64,000 bases of DNA from positions 434,001-498,000 of the forward strand of contig NZ_FNIY01000003.1 of NCBI RefSeq assembly GCF_900104355.1, in the 5' to 3' direction. The notes below the pieces were generated by a model that was given only the letters and a program-made list of their open reading frames with translations, was not told the DNA's origin and searched no databases. The DNA is from Phyllobacterium sp. OV277. Lineage in GTDB: Bacteria > Pseudomonadota > Alphaproteobacteria > Rhizobiales > Rhizobiaceae. The position numbers were made by a program, and so were the translations under genes. This document shows positions 29,458-37,829 of the stretch, piece after piece (the first letter of the stretch is position 1; each line of letters begins with the position of its first letter).

Positions 29458-29619
29458 TCACCCCCCTCTGTCCTGTCGGACATCTCCCCCACAAGGGGGG
29501 AGATCACATTGACGGTAATGCTTTCCCATAACCGGAAACGTTGCAGATTGTGCAAAGGCGGCGATACAGCTGATCTCCCCCCCTGTGGGGGAGATGTCCG
29601 ACAGGACAGAGGGGGGTGA
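29458..29619. repeat. Palindromic element E2, copy a
   Basis: Nearly perfect 49-bp inverted arms (29458-29506 and 29571-29619), beginning TCACCCCCCTCTGTCCTGTC, with one mismatch. The core contains GCTTTCCCATAACCGGAAAC and GATTGTGCAAAGGCGG. A second copy is at 55512-55708. Spurious reading frames run through it; no gene is called here. It sits between E1 copies a and b. Confidence 0.9.
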
Positions 29620-29632
29620 GCACCACAGCTGC

Positions 29633-29820
29633 ATGGTTCGTGGTTCGTGGTTCGTGGTTCGTGGTTCGACATAACAACCATGAGGGGCTTGGGTGGATGC
29701 ACCGCTAATCGCAGAGATTGTAGTGCAAAAGGATGCAGCGCTAAGGGTACAGCGCAAAGATTGCGGAACTTGACTCCCCGCAACCCACCCCTCTCCCTCA
29801 TGGTTGTTATGTCGAACCAC
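29633..29820. repeat. Palindromic element E1, copy b (variant arms)
   Basis: Five TGGTTCG heptamers lead into a 25-bp left arm (29661-29685), perfectly complementary to the right arm (29796-29820). A six-base block inside the arm reads TAACAA where copies a and d read AGCTCA, and the right arm carries the matching change. The core is clearly related to copy a (CGCTAATCGCAGAGATT, GCGCAAAGATTGCGGAACTT). The right arm overlaps the last codons of the XRE gene. Confidence 0.9.
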
Positions 29821-30019
29821 CAAGCAATTCCGCAACATCCGACTGAACCGCCACCGCGATCTGCTCGGCGGTTTCTAGGGTGACATTCATCTGCCCAGCT
29901 TCAACGCGGCTGACATAAGCCTGATCTGCGCCAATTCGCATGGCCAGTTCTTCCTGCGAAATGCCAAGAGCACCCCGTCGTTCCTTCACCGCCAACCCAA
30001 ATCGCTTTTTGATATCCAT
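29807..30019 (-). CDS. Small XRE-family helix-turn-helix protein
   Basis: 70 residues from ATG 30019 (a GTG three codons earlier is possible). The Cro/CI-type helix-turn-helix covers about residues 8-62 (GISQEELAMRIGADQAYVSRVEAGQMNVTLETAEQIA, read in pieces). The last residues (GGST) and the TAA stop are encoded by the right arm of repeat copy E1b, so the repeat supplies this gene's end. No toxin partner is adjacent; its target is unknown. Confidence 0.8.
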   Translation of the reverse strand: MDIKKRFGLAVKERRGALGISQEELAMRIGADQAYVSRVEAGQMNVTLETAEQIAVAVQSDVAELLGGST

Positions 30020-30113
30020 AGGTGGCACGAAGCCGCTTGACAGCGATTTCTTCCATGTATTTTAATACATATTTTTAAGCTAACGGCTTGTGCTGGTCAG
30101 CGGAGTACAGATA

Positions 30114-30437
30114 ATGAACGACTACAATTTCTGGGCTCACTTGCTTGATACGTTTCGAGCTTCCCCGGACTGGATCAAGGCATTATGGCTACTGGTCCCG
30201 CCTGCCTTTGTGCTTGGACTGATGGCGCTGACGCTGCGGTTTAGGATCGACAGCAAGCGGGTAAACAGAGTGTTGGATGGAGAACTTGTTTATTCAGTCC
30301 ATCGCGATGCGCAAAACCGGGTTCATATTATCAGCCATGTAAAGCAGGTGGGTGATAACCCTGCGCTGCTTTTCCTCGATCAGGGACCGAGCGAAGCGTT
30401 TGAATATGCCGAGAGTGATCCGCCTGCAAAACGTTAG
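30114..30437 (+). CDS. Small membrane-anchored protein of unknown function
   Basis: ATG 30114 has GGAG 8 bp upstream and gives 107 residues; an earlier in-frame start at 30090 is less likely. One membrane segment (WIKALWLLVPPAFVLGLMALTLRF, about residues 21-44) is followed by a soluble tail of about 60 residues, including DGELVYSVHRDAQNRVHII. Divergent from the XRE gene. Family not recognised; probably an inner-membrane protein conserved in related bacteria. Confidence 0.6.
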   Translation: MNDYNFWAHLLDTFRASPDWIKALWLLVPPAFVLGLMALTLRFRIDSKRVNRVLDGELVYSVHRDAQNRVHIISHVKQVGDNPALLFLDQGPSEAFEYAESDPPAKR

Positions 30438-30471
30438 TTTATACAATCATACGAGAGAGATTTGCAGCGCT

Positions 30472-30612
30472 ATCGGTTCGTGGTTCGACAGGCTCACCAT
30501 GAGGGAGAGGGGTGATGAAAAGGAGCCAAGTTCTGCAATTTAGGTCATTCTGCAACGTTGGTGATTACCTTTGCAGCTTCCCTCTCCCTCATGGTGAGCC
30601 TGTCGAACCACG
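30472..30612. repeat. Palindromic element E1, copy c
   Basis: Perfect 31-bp arms at 30479-30509 and 30582-30612. Relative to copy a, one arm base is changed (GACAGGCTC in place of GACAAGCTC) and the right arm carries the complementary change. The shorter core (72 bp) includes GAGCCAAGTTCTGCAAT. It lies between the small membrane gene and the 3' end of ribBA. Confidence 0.9.
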
Positions 30613-30673
30613 CACCGAGAGGTTTTTACAACTTATCAACGAAAAGAATCGAGCCCCCTCAACCCATCTCAGC

Positions 30674-31777
30674 CTAGATAATATCCGTCCGCGTAATCTG
30701 GATACCAAACCCCTCAAGACCGACATAATGGCGTTCGCGTGAAGACAGCAGCCGGATTGAGGTGATGCCGAGGTCTTTCAGGATTTGCGCGCCGAGGCCG
30801 ATCTGGCGCCATTCTTCCTCGCGGACCTTGGCTTCGGCGTGGGCTTCGCGCTCCTGCAGGGTGGCGCGGTTGCGGTCGTCGTCGCGGCCAACGCCGACGG
30901 AGCCTTCACGCAGATAAACAATCACGCCGCGCTTTTCCTCGGCAATGCGCTTCATGATGCTGTCGAGCGTGTTGCGGGTGCCGAACACGTCGCTGAGGAT
31001 GTCCTCGCGCTGCAGGCGAACAGGCACATCCTCGCCGTCGCGGATATCGCCATAGACGATGGCCGCATGGTGCATCGGCTCCCATGGCAGCGCATAGGTG
31101 ATGGCCTTTGCCTTGCCGGCACAGGTATCGATCTCATATTCGCCGATGCGCTCGATCAGGGTTTCCTTGCGCTGGCGATAGGCGATGAGGTCGGCCACTG
31201 TCACCTGATGCAGGGTATGGGTTTCGGCAAAGCTGGCAACTTGCGGGCCGCGCATGACCGAACCATCATCATTGACGAGTTCGCAGATGACGCCAACCGG
31301 CGGCAGACCAGCAAGCTTGCACAGATCAACGGCGGCTTCCGTATGGCCGGAACGCATCAGCACGCCGCCCTCGCGGGCGATCAACGGGAAGATATGACCG
31401 GGACGCACAAAGTCGGTCGCGCCCGCATTGGGATTGGCCAGATTGCGCACGGTCAAGGTGCGGTCATCGGCGGAAATGCCGGTGGTGGTGCCGTGCTTGT
31501 AGTCGACCGTCACCGTGAAGGCGGTTGAATGCGGCGCATCGTTCTCGGCCACCATGGGTGTGAGGTTGAGGCGCTTGGCGTGTTCGCGCGGCATGGGTGT
31601 GCAAACGATGCCTGATGTATGGCGCACGATGAACGCCATCTTTTCCGGCGTGCAGTGAACGGCAGCAACGATCAGATCGCCTTCGTTCTCGCGCCCGTCA
31701 TCATCCATGACAACGACGATTTCACCGCGTTCGAAAGCGCGCAGCGCATCGACGACCCGTTTTTGATTGTAAGCCAT
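30674..31777 (-). CDS. ribB: 3,4-dihydroxy-2-butanone-4-phosphate synthase with degenerate GTP cyclohydrolase II domain
   Basis: 367 residues. The N-terminal domain (1-205) has all DHBP synthase marks: VVVMDDDGRENEGDLIVAA, HTSGIVCTPM, TDFVRPGHIFPL and GHTEAAVDL. The C-terminal domain (about 206-360) has the GTP cyclohydrolase II fold pattern, but the zinc site is lost: where active enzymes read CLTGDxFGSxRCDCG this one reads ILSDVFGTRNTLDS. It should therefore make only the DHBP precursor of riboflavin, and a separate RibA is needed. Such degenerate RibBA proteins are known in alphaproteobacteria. Confidence 0.93.
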   Translation of the reverse strand: MAYNQKRVVDALRAFERGEIVVVMDDDGRENEGDLIVAAVHCTPEKMAFIVRHTSGIVCTPMPREHAKRLNLTPMVAENDAPHSTAFTVTVDYKHGTTTGISADDRTLTVRNLANPNAGATDFVRPGHIFPLIAREGGVLMRSGHTEAAVDLCKLAGLPPVGVICELVNDDGSVMRGPQVASFAETHTLHQVTVADLIAYRQRKETLIERIGEYEIDTCAGKAKAITYALPWEPMHHAAIVYGDIRDGEDVPVRLQREDILSDVFGTRNTLDSIMKRIAEEKRGVIVYLREGSVGVGRDDDRNRATLQEREAHAEAKVREEEWRQIGLGAQILKDLGITSIRLLSSRERHYVGLEGFGIQITRTDII

Positions 31778-31792
31778 TGTTGCGCCTCTTGC

Positions 31793-32887
31793 TTAAATGC
31801 GACCGGTCTGGCCGCGATGTCTGAGATAATGATCGGCAATTGCGCAGGCAACCATGGCTTCGCCAATGGGTACAGCGCGGATGCCAACACAGGGATCGTG
31901 GCGGCCCTTGGTCATCACATCCACCTGCTTGCCATCGGCATCGATACTCTGGCGCGGGGTGAGGATTGATGATGTGGGCTTGACGGCAAAGCGCGCGACA
32001 ACCGGAGCGCCACTGGAAATGCCGCCGAGAATGCCACCGGCATGATTCGACAGGAAAATCGGCTTGCCGTGATTGTCCATGCGCATCTGGTCGGCATTTT
32101 CCTCGCCGCTAAGCTTGGCCGATTCGAAACCGTCGCCGATTTCAACGCCCTTCACCGCATTGATGGACATGAGATAGCTGGCAATATCCTGATCAAGCTT
32201 GCCATAGACAGGCGCGCCGAGACCGGCAGGCACGTTTTCCGCGACAATCTCGACAACTGCACCAATGGACGAACCGGCCTTGCGGATACCATCGAGATAT
32301 CCGGCAAAGACATCGACGGAGCCGGGGTCCGGTGTGAAGAACGGGTTATTATCCACCTCGTCCCAATCCCAGCGATCACGGTCGATGCTATGAATACCCA
32401 TACCAACAAGCGCACCGCGCACGATCAGGCCGGGCACGACCTTGCGGGCAATGGCACCGGCGGCGACGCGCGCTGCGGTTTCGCGGGCTGATGAGCGGCC
32501 GCCGCCGCGATAATCGCGAATGCCATATTTCACGTCATAGGTATAATCCGCGTGGCCGGGGCGATACTGGCGGGCAATATCGCCATAATCCTTGGAGCGC
32601 TGGTCCGTATTCTCGATCATCATCGAAATCGGCGTGCCGGTGGAGATCATTGTCACACCGTCATCCTGCAGCATGAAACCGGACAGGACCTTTACCTGAT
32701 CGGGCTCGCGGCGCTGGGTGGTGTATTTCGACTGGCCCGGCTTGCGCTTGTCGAGATAGGCTTGAATCTCGGCCTCGCTAAAGCTTATGCCGGGGGGACA
32801 GCCGTCAACCACGCAACCAAGTGCGATTCCATGGCTTTCACCCCAGGTTGTGACACGAAAAAGATGACCGAAAGTATTATGCGACAT
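31793..32887 (-). CDS. aroC: Chorismate synthase
   Basis: 364 residues. Signatures are present: [24 protein letters not shown] at the N terminus (split read), [20 protein letters not shown] in the middle and the C-terminal [19 protein letters not shown]. It makes chorismate from EPSP with reduced FMN. It ends just upstream of ribB (15 bp gap), so the two may be cotranscribed and functionally linked through flavin supply. Confidence 0.97.
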   Translation of the reverse strand: MSHNTFGHLFRVTTWGESHGIALGCVVDGCPPGISFSEAEIQAYLDKRKPGQSKYTTQRREPDQVKVLSGFMLQDDGVTMISTGTPISMMIENTDQRSKDYGDIARQYRPGHADYTYDVKYGIRDYRGGGRSSARETAARVAAGAIARKVVPGLIVRGALVGMGIHSIDRDRWDWDEVDNNPFFTPDPGSVDVFAGYLDGIRKAGSSIGAVVEIVAENVPAGLGAPVYGKLDQDIASYLMSINAVKGVEIGDGFESAKLSGEENADQMRMDNHGKPIFLSNHAGGILGGISSGAPVVARFAVKPTSSILTPRQSIDADGKQVDVMTKGRHDPCVGIRAVPIGEAMVACAIADHYLRHRGQTGRI

Positions 32888-33058
32888 GAGGGTATCCGGT
32901 GTTGCGTCAGGGGGTTTTATGAGCGTTTACGCCTGTGGTCAAACCCGCCGCTGAAATTCCTTGTTCCGCCACGAAAAAAGCAATTGTTTTGCCACAGTTG
33001 GACGCTTTAAGTTGAGCAACAAATCGGCCACCAGATTTTGATTAAAGAGGATATCAAA

Positions 33059-33313
33059 ATGCGTTTCATCGTCGCAACATTCATGTTTGTCGCTTCCCTG
33101 CTTCCAGTCGGCGCGCTCGCCGACGATGCGCAGGGCACGATCACCAAAATCGATGAAGTCAATTCGACCATTACGCTTGATGATGGCAAGGTCTACAAAC
33201 TGCCGGGCGAGTTCGATTTCAGCGCCATCGACAAGGGTATGAAGGTCACAATCATGTTTGATCTGGTCAATAAAGAGCGCTTTATCACCGATATTGAAGA
33301 GACGGTGCAATAA
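33059..33313 (+). CDS. DUF1344 family small secreted protein
   Basis: ATG 33059 has AGAGG 8 bp upstream and gives 84 residues; ATG 33038 would add 7. A signal peptide (MRFIVATFMFVASLLPVGALA) is followed by a short beta-rich domain with GTITKIDEVNSTITLDDGKVYKLP (read in pieces) typical of DUF1344. Periplasmic, function unknown. Convergent with the histidine phosphatase gene. Confidence 0.85.
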   Translation: MRFIVATFMFVASLLPVGALADDAQGTITKIDEVNSTITLDDGKVYKLPGEFDFSAIDKGMKVTIMFDLVNKERFITDIEETVQ

Positions 33314-33345
33314 GCATCTGTTTCCAATGATTTAGACCTGGGTGG

Positions 33346-33942
33346 TTACATCCAGGTCAGGCGGCCCTTTTCAAGGCGCAGAATTTTATCCTGAGTGATG
33401 GAAAGATTCGCGGCATCGTGGCCATCAAGTCCTTCGACCATCTGAAAAATTGTCCGCATACAGCCACCATGTGTCACGCACACGGTCGGCTCCCGGACTT
33501 CCGATAGCCAGTTTCCCATCCGTTTTGCCAATGTTGCATAGCTTTCAGCCGTTGGGCCGGGTGGAATAAAATTCCATTTGTCCCTGGCGCGTGCGGCGAC
33601 CATTTCGGGCGAGCGGAGTTCAATATCCGCCATCATATAGCCCTGCCATTCGCCGAAATTCACTTCCATAAGGCGGTCATCGGTGCGGTAGGCCCATGGG
33701 TCAATGCCCATGCGTGTTCTGATCCGCTCCATCGTGTCGCGCGTGCGGCGCAGGGGGCTGGCGACAAAGTCAAAGCCTGCACCCTCACCGATCAATGATT
33801 TCAGGAGGTCGCCATTGCGCACGGCCTGCAACTGGCCGCGCCCATTGATATCGACGTCTTCCTGCCCCTGAATGCGTTCGGACACGTTCCAGTCTGTCTC
33901 GCCGTGACGCGAGAAATAAACAATCGAGTCCGGCAAATGCAC
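33346..33942 (-). CDS. Histidine phosphatase (phosphoglycerate mutase-like) family protein
   Basis: 198 residues from a GTG start at 33942. The catalytic RHGETDWN lies at residues 11-18, with the second Arg in SPLRRTRDTMERI, the acid in LMEVNFGEWQGY and the second His in VCVTHGGCMRTI. No phosphoglycerate mutase-specific insert is present, so a broad-specificity phosphatase is more likely. It follows fabI by 7 bp. Confidence 0.9.
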   Translation of the reverse strand: MHLPDSIVYFSRHGETDWNVSERIQGQEDVDINGRGQLQAVRNGDLLKSLIGEGAGFDFVASPLRRTRDTMERIRTRMGIDPWAYRTDDRLMEVNFGEWQGYMMADIELRSPEMVAARARDKWNFIPPGPTAESYATLAKRMGNWLSEVREPTVCVTHGGCMRTIFQMVEGLDGHDAANLSITQDKILRLEKGRLTWM

Positions 33943-33949
33943 TTTAAGG

Positions 33950-34768
33950 TCAGTCCTTGACGACAGAGATATCCGGTGCGTCCACAGCCTTCATGCCAAC
34001 GACATGATAGCCGCTGTCGGCATGGTGAATTTCGCCCGTTACCGAGCGCGACAGATCAGAAAGGAAATAAAGACCGGCATCGCCAACTTCCTCGATCGTA
34101 ACGGTACGGCGCAACGGCGCGTTGTACTCGTTCCACTTGAGAATATAGCGGAAATCGCCAATACCTGATGCTGCCAGCGTCTTGATCGGGCCAGCGGAGA
34201 TCGCGTTGACGCGGATATTATCCGGGCCAAGATCAACAGCCAGATATTTCACACTGGCTTCCAGCGCTGCCTTGGCGACACCCATGACGTTGTAGTTCGG
34301 CATGACTTTTTCTGCGCCGTAATAAGTCAGCGTCAGGATCGAGCCGCCATCGGTCATCAGCTTTTCAGCACGCTTGGCAACGGCTGTCAGCGAGAACACC
34401 GAGATCAACATGGTCTTGGTGAAATTTGCTTCCGATGTATCGACATAGCGGCCAGTCAGTTCATCCTTGTCGGAGAAGCCGATGGCATGCACCAGAAAGT
34501 CGATCTTGCCCCATTTTTCTTCCAACGCCGCAAAACACGCGTCGATGGTCGAGGCATCAGAAACATCACAATGGCCGCAAAGAAATGCGCCAAGTTCCTG
34601 AGCCAGAGGCTCCACACGCTTCTTCAGCGCATCACCCTGATAGGTAAAAGCAAGTTCGGCACCGGCATCATGGGCAGCCTTGGCAATGCCCCAGGCGATC
34701 GACCGATTATTGGCAACGCCCATAATAAGTCCGCGTTTACCTTGCATCAAACCAGTTTTGGCGGTCAT
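33950..34768 (-). CDS. fabI: Enoyl-[acyl-carrier-protein] reductase (NADH)
   Basis: 272 residues. Typical FabI marks: GKRGLIMGVANNRSIAWGIAKA at the NAD site, HAIGFSDKDELTGRY, and the Tyr-x6-Lys catalytic pair in YYGAEKVMPNYNVMGVAKAAL (split read), with NAISAGPIKTLAASGI. It catalyses the last reduction of the fatty-acid elongation cycle and is the triclosan target class. Alphaproteobacteria often carry two FabI copies; only this one is seen here. Confidence 0.96.
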   Translation of the reverse strand: MTAKTGLMQGKRGLIMGVANNRSIAWGIAKAAHDAGAELAFTYQGDALKKRVEPLAQELGAFLCGHCDVSDASTIDACFAALEEKWGKIDFLVHAIGFSDKDELTGRYVDTSEANFTKTMLISVFSLTAVAKRAEKLMTDGGSILTLTYYGAEKVMPNYNVMGVAKAALEASVKYLAVDLGPDNIRVNAISAGPIKTLAASGIGDFRYILKWNEYNAPLRRTVTIEEVGDAGLYFLSDLSRSVTGEIHHADSGYHVVGMKAVDAPDISVVKD

Positions 34769-34878
34769 TTACCAACCCTTCACGAAAGACATATGATTGA
34801 TTTGCGGTATCGCACAGCCCGCGCCGGGCTTCAAGCATCGTGTCAGTTTCGTCAAGGATTTTCGGGAACCGTTGATTT

Positions 34879-35799
34879 TCAGAGACTCGAATCGCGCAGA
34901 AATGCTTCCAATGCGGCGTCACCATGCTCGGGCAACATGACGCGAACATGAACAAAAAGATCGCCATGACCATCCGGCTTCTTCGGCAAACCCTTGCCTT
35001 TCAGCCGTAAAACCCTGTCAGAACTGGTCCAAGGCGCGATTTTTACCGCCACACGGCCATTTAAAGTCTCAACTTCCTCACGCGAACCCAGCGCCGCATC
35101 ACGCAACGCCACGGGCAAATCCATGTGCAGGTCGTGGCCTTCCACTTTGAACTTCGGATGCGGCTTGAAACGGATTGTAACCAGCGCATCGCCAGGTGTT
35201 CCGCCCGGAATTGCCTCACCCTGACCCTTCAGGCGAATCGTTTGACCGTTTTCAACCTGTGCGGGAAGCTTGATCGCCAGTCTTTTGCCGTTCGGAAAGA
35301 CAGCCTCGACTTTCTCGGCACCAACGGCCTGTTCGAGCGTCACATCAATCGTTGCCTGCAGGTCCGTGCCCTTGCGTGGCCCGCCGCGACGCGCTCCGCC
35401 ACCAAAGCCGCCGGCACCTTCGCCGAACAGGTTGCTGAGAATGTCTTCCGCATCAAAACCAGCATTGCCGCTGCGGAAGTCGAACCCACCCGAGCGCGCG
35501 CCGCGTGCATTGCCGAACCCGGCAAAAGGATCACCACCGCCACCGGAGAAGCCTTCAAACCCTTGCGGGGCGCGCTGCTTGCCCTCGGCATCAATCTCGC
35601 CCCGGTCGAATTGACCACGACGTTCCTTGTCGCCGATTATTTCATAGGCCTGGTTGATTTCAGAGAAATTTGCCTGCGCCTTCGGGTCATCCTGATTTTG
35701 GTCAGGATGATACTTTTTGGCGAGCTTGCGAAACGCCGATTTGATTTCTTCAGGCTTCGCCGTCTTGGCGACGCCCAGCACGGTATAGGGATCGCGCAT
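34879..35799 (-). CDS. DnaJ-class co-chaperone (CbpA/DjlA type, no zinc finger)
   Basis: 306 residues. A J domain (2-65) carries the HPD motif in KKYHPDQNQ, followed by a Gly/Phe-rich linker (80-140) and a CTD with [16 protein letters not shown] and [21 protein letters not shown] (split read). The CxxCxGxG zinc-finger repeats of DnaJ proper are absent, so it is a CbpA-like partner of DnaK. It lies upstream of fabI on the same strand, 110 bp apart. Confidence 0.92.
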   Translation of the reverse strand: MRDPYTVLGVAKTAKPEEIKSAFRKLAKKYHPDQNQDDPKAQANFSEINQAYEIIGDKERRGQFDRGEIDAEGKQRAPQGFEGFSGGGGDPFAGFGNARGARSGGFDFRSGNAGFDAEDILSNLFGEGAGGFGGGARRGGPRKGTDLQATIDVTLEQAVGAEKVEAVFPNGKRLAIKLPAQVENGQTIRLKGQGEAIPGGTPGDALVTIRFKPHPKFKVEGHDLHMDLPVALRDAALGSREEVETLNGRVAVKIAPWTSSDRVLRLKGKGLPKKPDGHGDLFVHVRVMLPEHGDAALEAFLRDSSL

Positions 35800-35862
35800 G
35801 TGTGTGCCTTTCCACTGGCATAAACGGAAGTGCGTTGGGAGTTGCCCTGTATATGCCCATCA

Positions 35863-35891
35863 ATAGGAAGAAATTCCAGAGTTTCTGTCAA
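35863..35891 (-). promoter_or_regulatory. Candidate promoter for the DnaJ-class gene
   Basis: On the minus strand, TTGACA (35891-35886) is followed after 17 bp by TCCTAT (35868-35863), about 65 bp upstream of the dnaJ-like ATG. The -35 is perfect; the -10 is weak, as is common in alphaproteobacteria. Confidence 0.4.
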
Positions 35892-35945
35892 GAAATCTGC
35901 AATTACCACCCGATTCTATCGAAAATATCATTCAGTTGCAGATAA

Positions 35946-36407
35946 TTACAATGGAGCGAAGGATTTCAATGTCCATTGCCCGCCATTCTGCATGCAGGTC
36001 TCGCCCTTATAGAGCATGACGCCATCAAAGGATTCGCGCGATGTCTGGAATTCGCGGCAAAGGCCCGTATCGGTCTTTTTCTCGGCAATGGCTGTGATCG
36101 TGCCTTGACTGCCGGTCTCCGGATTGGACCAGGGCAGCGGCTTGTTGCCCCATTGCGTGAAGTTCAGGGCAGACACAATATTGCGGACGGTAGACTGGTC
36201 TGCAGCACCCTTGGCATCGACCGGTGGTACCGGAGCAACCGAGCCTGTCACAGTCGCCTTGTCAGGCACCGCACTCTCAATGCTGAAGCTTTTCATTGCG
36301 CAGCCGGAGAGAAGGCAAAGTGCAAAAACAGCGGCGACCGGCGCTGTCCGCACCGAAATTTTCGCCCCAAGGTTCCTGATATCTGGTATTGCCAGTGCCA
36401 AACGCAT
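35946..36407 (-). CDS. Putative surface lipoprotein (RT0821/Lpp0805-like)
   Basis: ATG 36407 gives 153 residues; the frame continues to a TTG at 36428. The lipobox LLSGC places the lipidated cysteine at position 36 after a long signal peptide. The mature part contains WSNPETGSQGTITAI and a CREFQTSRE...CMQNGGQW pattern that resembles the rickettsial 17-kDa-antigen-type surface proteins. Probably anchored in the outer membrane, facing unknown. Divergent from pdxH with a short gap. Confidence 0.8.
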   Translation of the reverse strand: MRLALAIPDIRNLGAKISVRTAPVAAVFALCLLSGCAMKSFSIESAVPDKATVTGSVAPVPPVDAKGAADQSTVRNIVSALNFTQWGNKPLPWSNPETGSQGTITAIAEKKTDTGLCREFQTSRESFDGVMLYKGETCMQNGGQWTLKSFAPL

Positions 36408-36434
36408 ATCTCTCTTTAACAAGGTCAACCAGCA

Positions 36435-37064
36435 ATGACTATGGGTGAAATGAAGTTAACAACCGATGACTTCACGGAAAAAAACGAACCCTTCGCGCTC
36501 TTCGACGAATGGCTGAAGGACGCCACCAAAACAGAGCCCAATGATCCCAATGCTGTCGCGCTGGCAACGGTCGATGGTGATGGCCTGCCTGATGTTCGCA
36601 TGGTTCTTCTCAAAGATTTTGACGAACAAGGCTTTGTTTTTTATACAAATTTTGAAAGTCAGAAGGGTCAGGAAATACTTGGCTCAATGAAAGCTGCCAT
36701 GTGTTTTCATTGGAAAACGCTGCGCCGTCAAGTGCGCATACGCGGCCCTGTGGAAATTGTCAGCGACGCCGAGGCCGATGCCTACTATGCCACGCGGCCG
36801 CGCGGCAGCCGTATCGGTGCATGGGCTTCCAAGCAATCGCGCCCGCTGGAAAGCCGCTTTGCGCTGGAGAAAGCTGTGGCGGAATACACGGCCCGCTACG
36901 CCATCGGCAACATACCGCGTCCAGCCCATTGGTCCGGCTTTCGCATTCGCCCGACCTCAATCGAGTTCTGGCATGACCGGCCTTTCCGGCTGCATGACCG
37001 GGTGGTCTTCAGCCGCGAGACGCCTGAAAGCGACTGGGACAGCAAGACGCGGCTTTACCCGTAA
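36435..37064 (+). CDS. pdxH: Pyridoxamine 5'-phosphate oxidase
   Basis: 209 residues. FMN-binding split-barrel marks: [65 protein letters not shown] and [24 protein letters not shown] (read in pieces). It oxidises PNP and PMP to PLP. Three in-frame ATGs occur within 15 bases at the start; the first is annotated. Its 3' end nearly touches the convergent enoyl-CoA hydratase. Confidence 0.96.
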   Translation: MTMGEMKLTTDDFTEKNEPFALFDEWLKDATKTEPNDPNAVALATVDGDGLPDVRMVLLKDFDEQGFVFYTNFESQKGQEILGSMKAAMCFHWKTLRRQVRIRGPVEIVSDAEADAYYATRPRGSRIGAWASKQSRPLESRFALEKAVAEYTARYAIGNIPRPAHWSGFRIRPTSIEFWHDRPFRLHDRVVFSRETPESDWDSKTRLYP

Positions 37065-37067
37065 AGC

Positions 37068-37820
37068 TTAACCTTTCTTGCGGGTAAGAAAGGCCATCAG
37101 GGCGTTACGCGCCTCATCAGACTGGAGCCGTTCAGCGAAATGTCCGGCTTCCAGCTTGATGCGCTCGACAGTCTCGGCGCGCGGCATCCGCAGCAGATCG
37201 CGCGAAATTTGCATGGCTTCCGGCGGCTTGGCGGCAATTTCCGTGGCGACGGCCAGAACCGTGCTTTCCAGCTGGTCCGCTTCAACGATCCTGTAGACGA
37301 GGCCAACTTCCTTGGCTTCTGCCGCACTCAATCCGTTACCCACGGCCAGAAAGGCAAAGGCCTGCTGGCGGCCCATGAGGGCCGGTCCAAGCAGGCTTGA
37401 GCCAGCCTCGGGCACGAGGCCCAGATCAACAAAGGGCGTCTTGAACAGGGATTGCGGCGTGGCGAATGTCAGGTCGCAATGGAAGTTGAGCGTTGTGCCG
37501 ATACCGATGGCAAGGCCATCCACACCGGCGACAATTGGTTTCTTGCCATTGGCCAGCGCAAGAAGAAAATCAAAAACCTCAGTGCCCATGGTGCCCGACG
37601 TGGCAAAAGCCATGAAATCCTGCAGATCATTGCCCGAGGAGAATGCACCCGGCACACCGAAGAAGACATGGGTGCGGATTTCCGGGTCCGCATCACCTTC
37701 CACCAGCGCCTTGGTCATCGTCGCATACATGGCGCGGGTCAGCGCATTCTTCTTGTCGGCCCTGAACATCCGGATGGTCTGGACGGCGCCATGGCGCTCG
37801 ATCAAAATATGGTCTGACAT
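37068..37820 (-). CDS. Enoyl-CoA hydratase/isomerase family protein
   Basis: 250 residues of crotonase fold. The first oxyanion-hole loop is GAFSSGNDLQDF; the second region KPIVAGVDGLAIGIGTTLNFHCDLTFAT and the following FVDLGLVPEAGSS are typical. The usual hydratase glutamates are replaced in part, so isomerase or another crotonase activity is possible. It begins 9 bp after the acyl-CoA dehydrogenase stop, forming a two-gene acyl-CoA unit. Confidence 0.9.
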   Translation of the reverse strand: MSDHILIERHGAVQTIRMFRADKKNALTRAMYATMTKALVEGDADPEIRTHVFFGVPGAFSSGNDLQDFMAFATSGTMGTEVFDFLLALANGKKPIVAGVDGLAIGIGTTLNFHCDLTFATPQSLFKTPFVDLGLVPEAGSSLLGPALMGRQQAFAFLAVGNGLSAAEAKEVGLVYRIVEADQLESTVLAVATEIAAKPPEAMQISRDLLRMPRAETVERIKLEAGHFAERLQSDEARNALMAFLTRKKG

Positions 37821-37829
37821 GGTGTTTCC

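Noticed and set aside
29385-29838. Open frames on the minus strand through the repeat zone (peptides with PPSVLSD, SPLVGEM)
   Set aside because: They are translations of the E1/E2 palindromes, appear in several frames and recur as similar peptides at 55 kb; no ribosome sites or domains.
29182-30612. Repeats as a CRISPR array or insertion sequence
   Set aside because: No regular repeat-spacer periodicity and no transposase or cas gene; the units are long inverted repeats with related cores.
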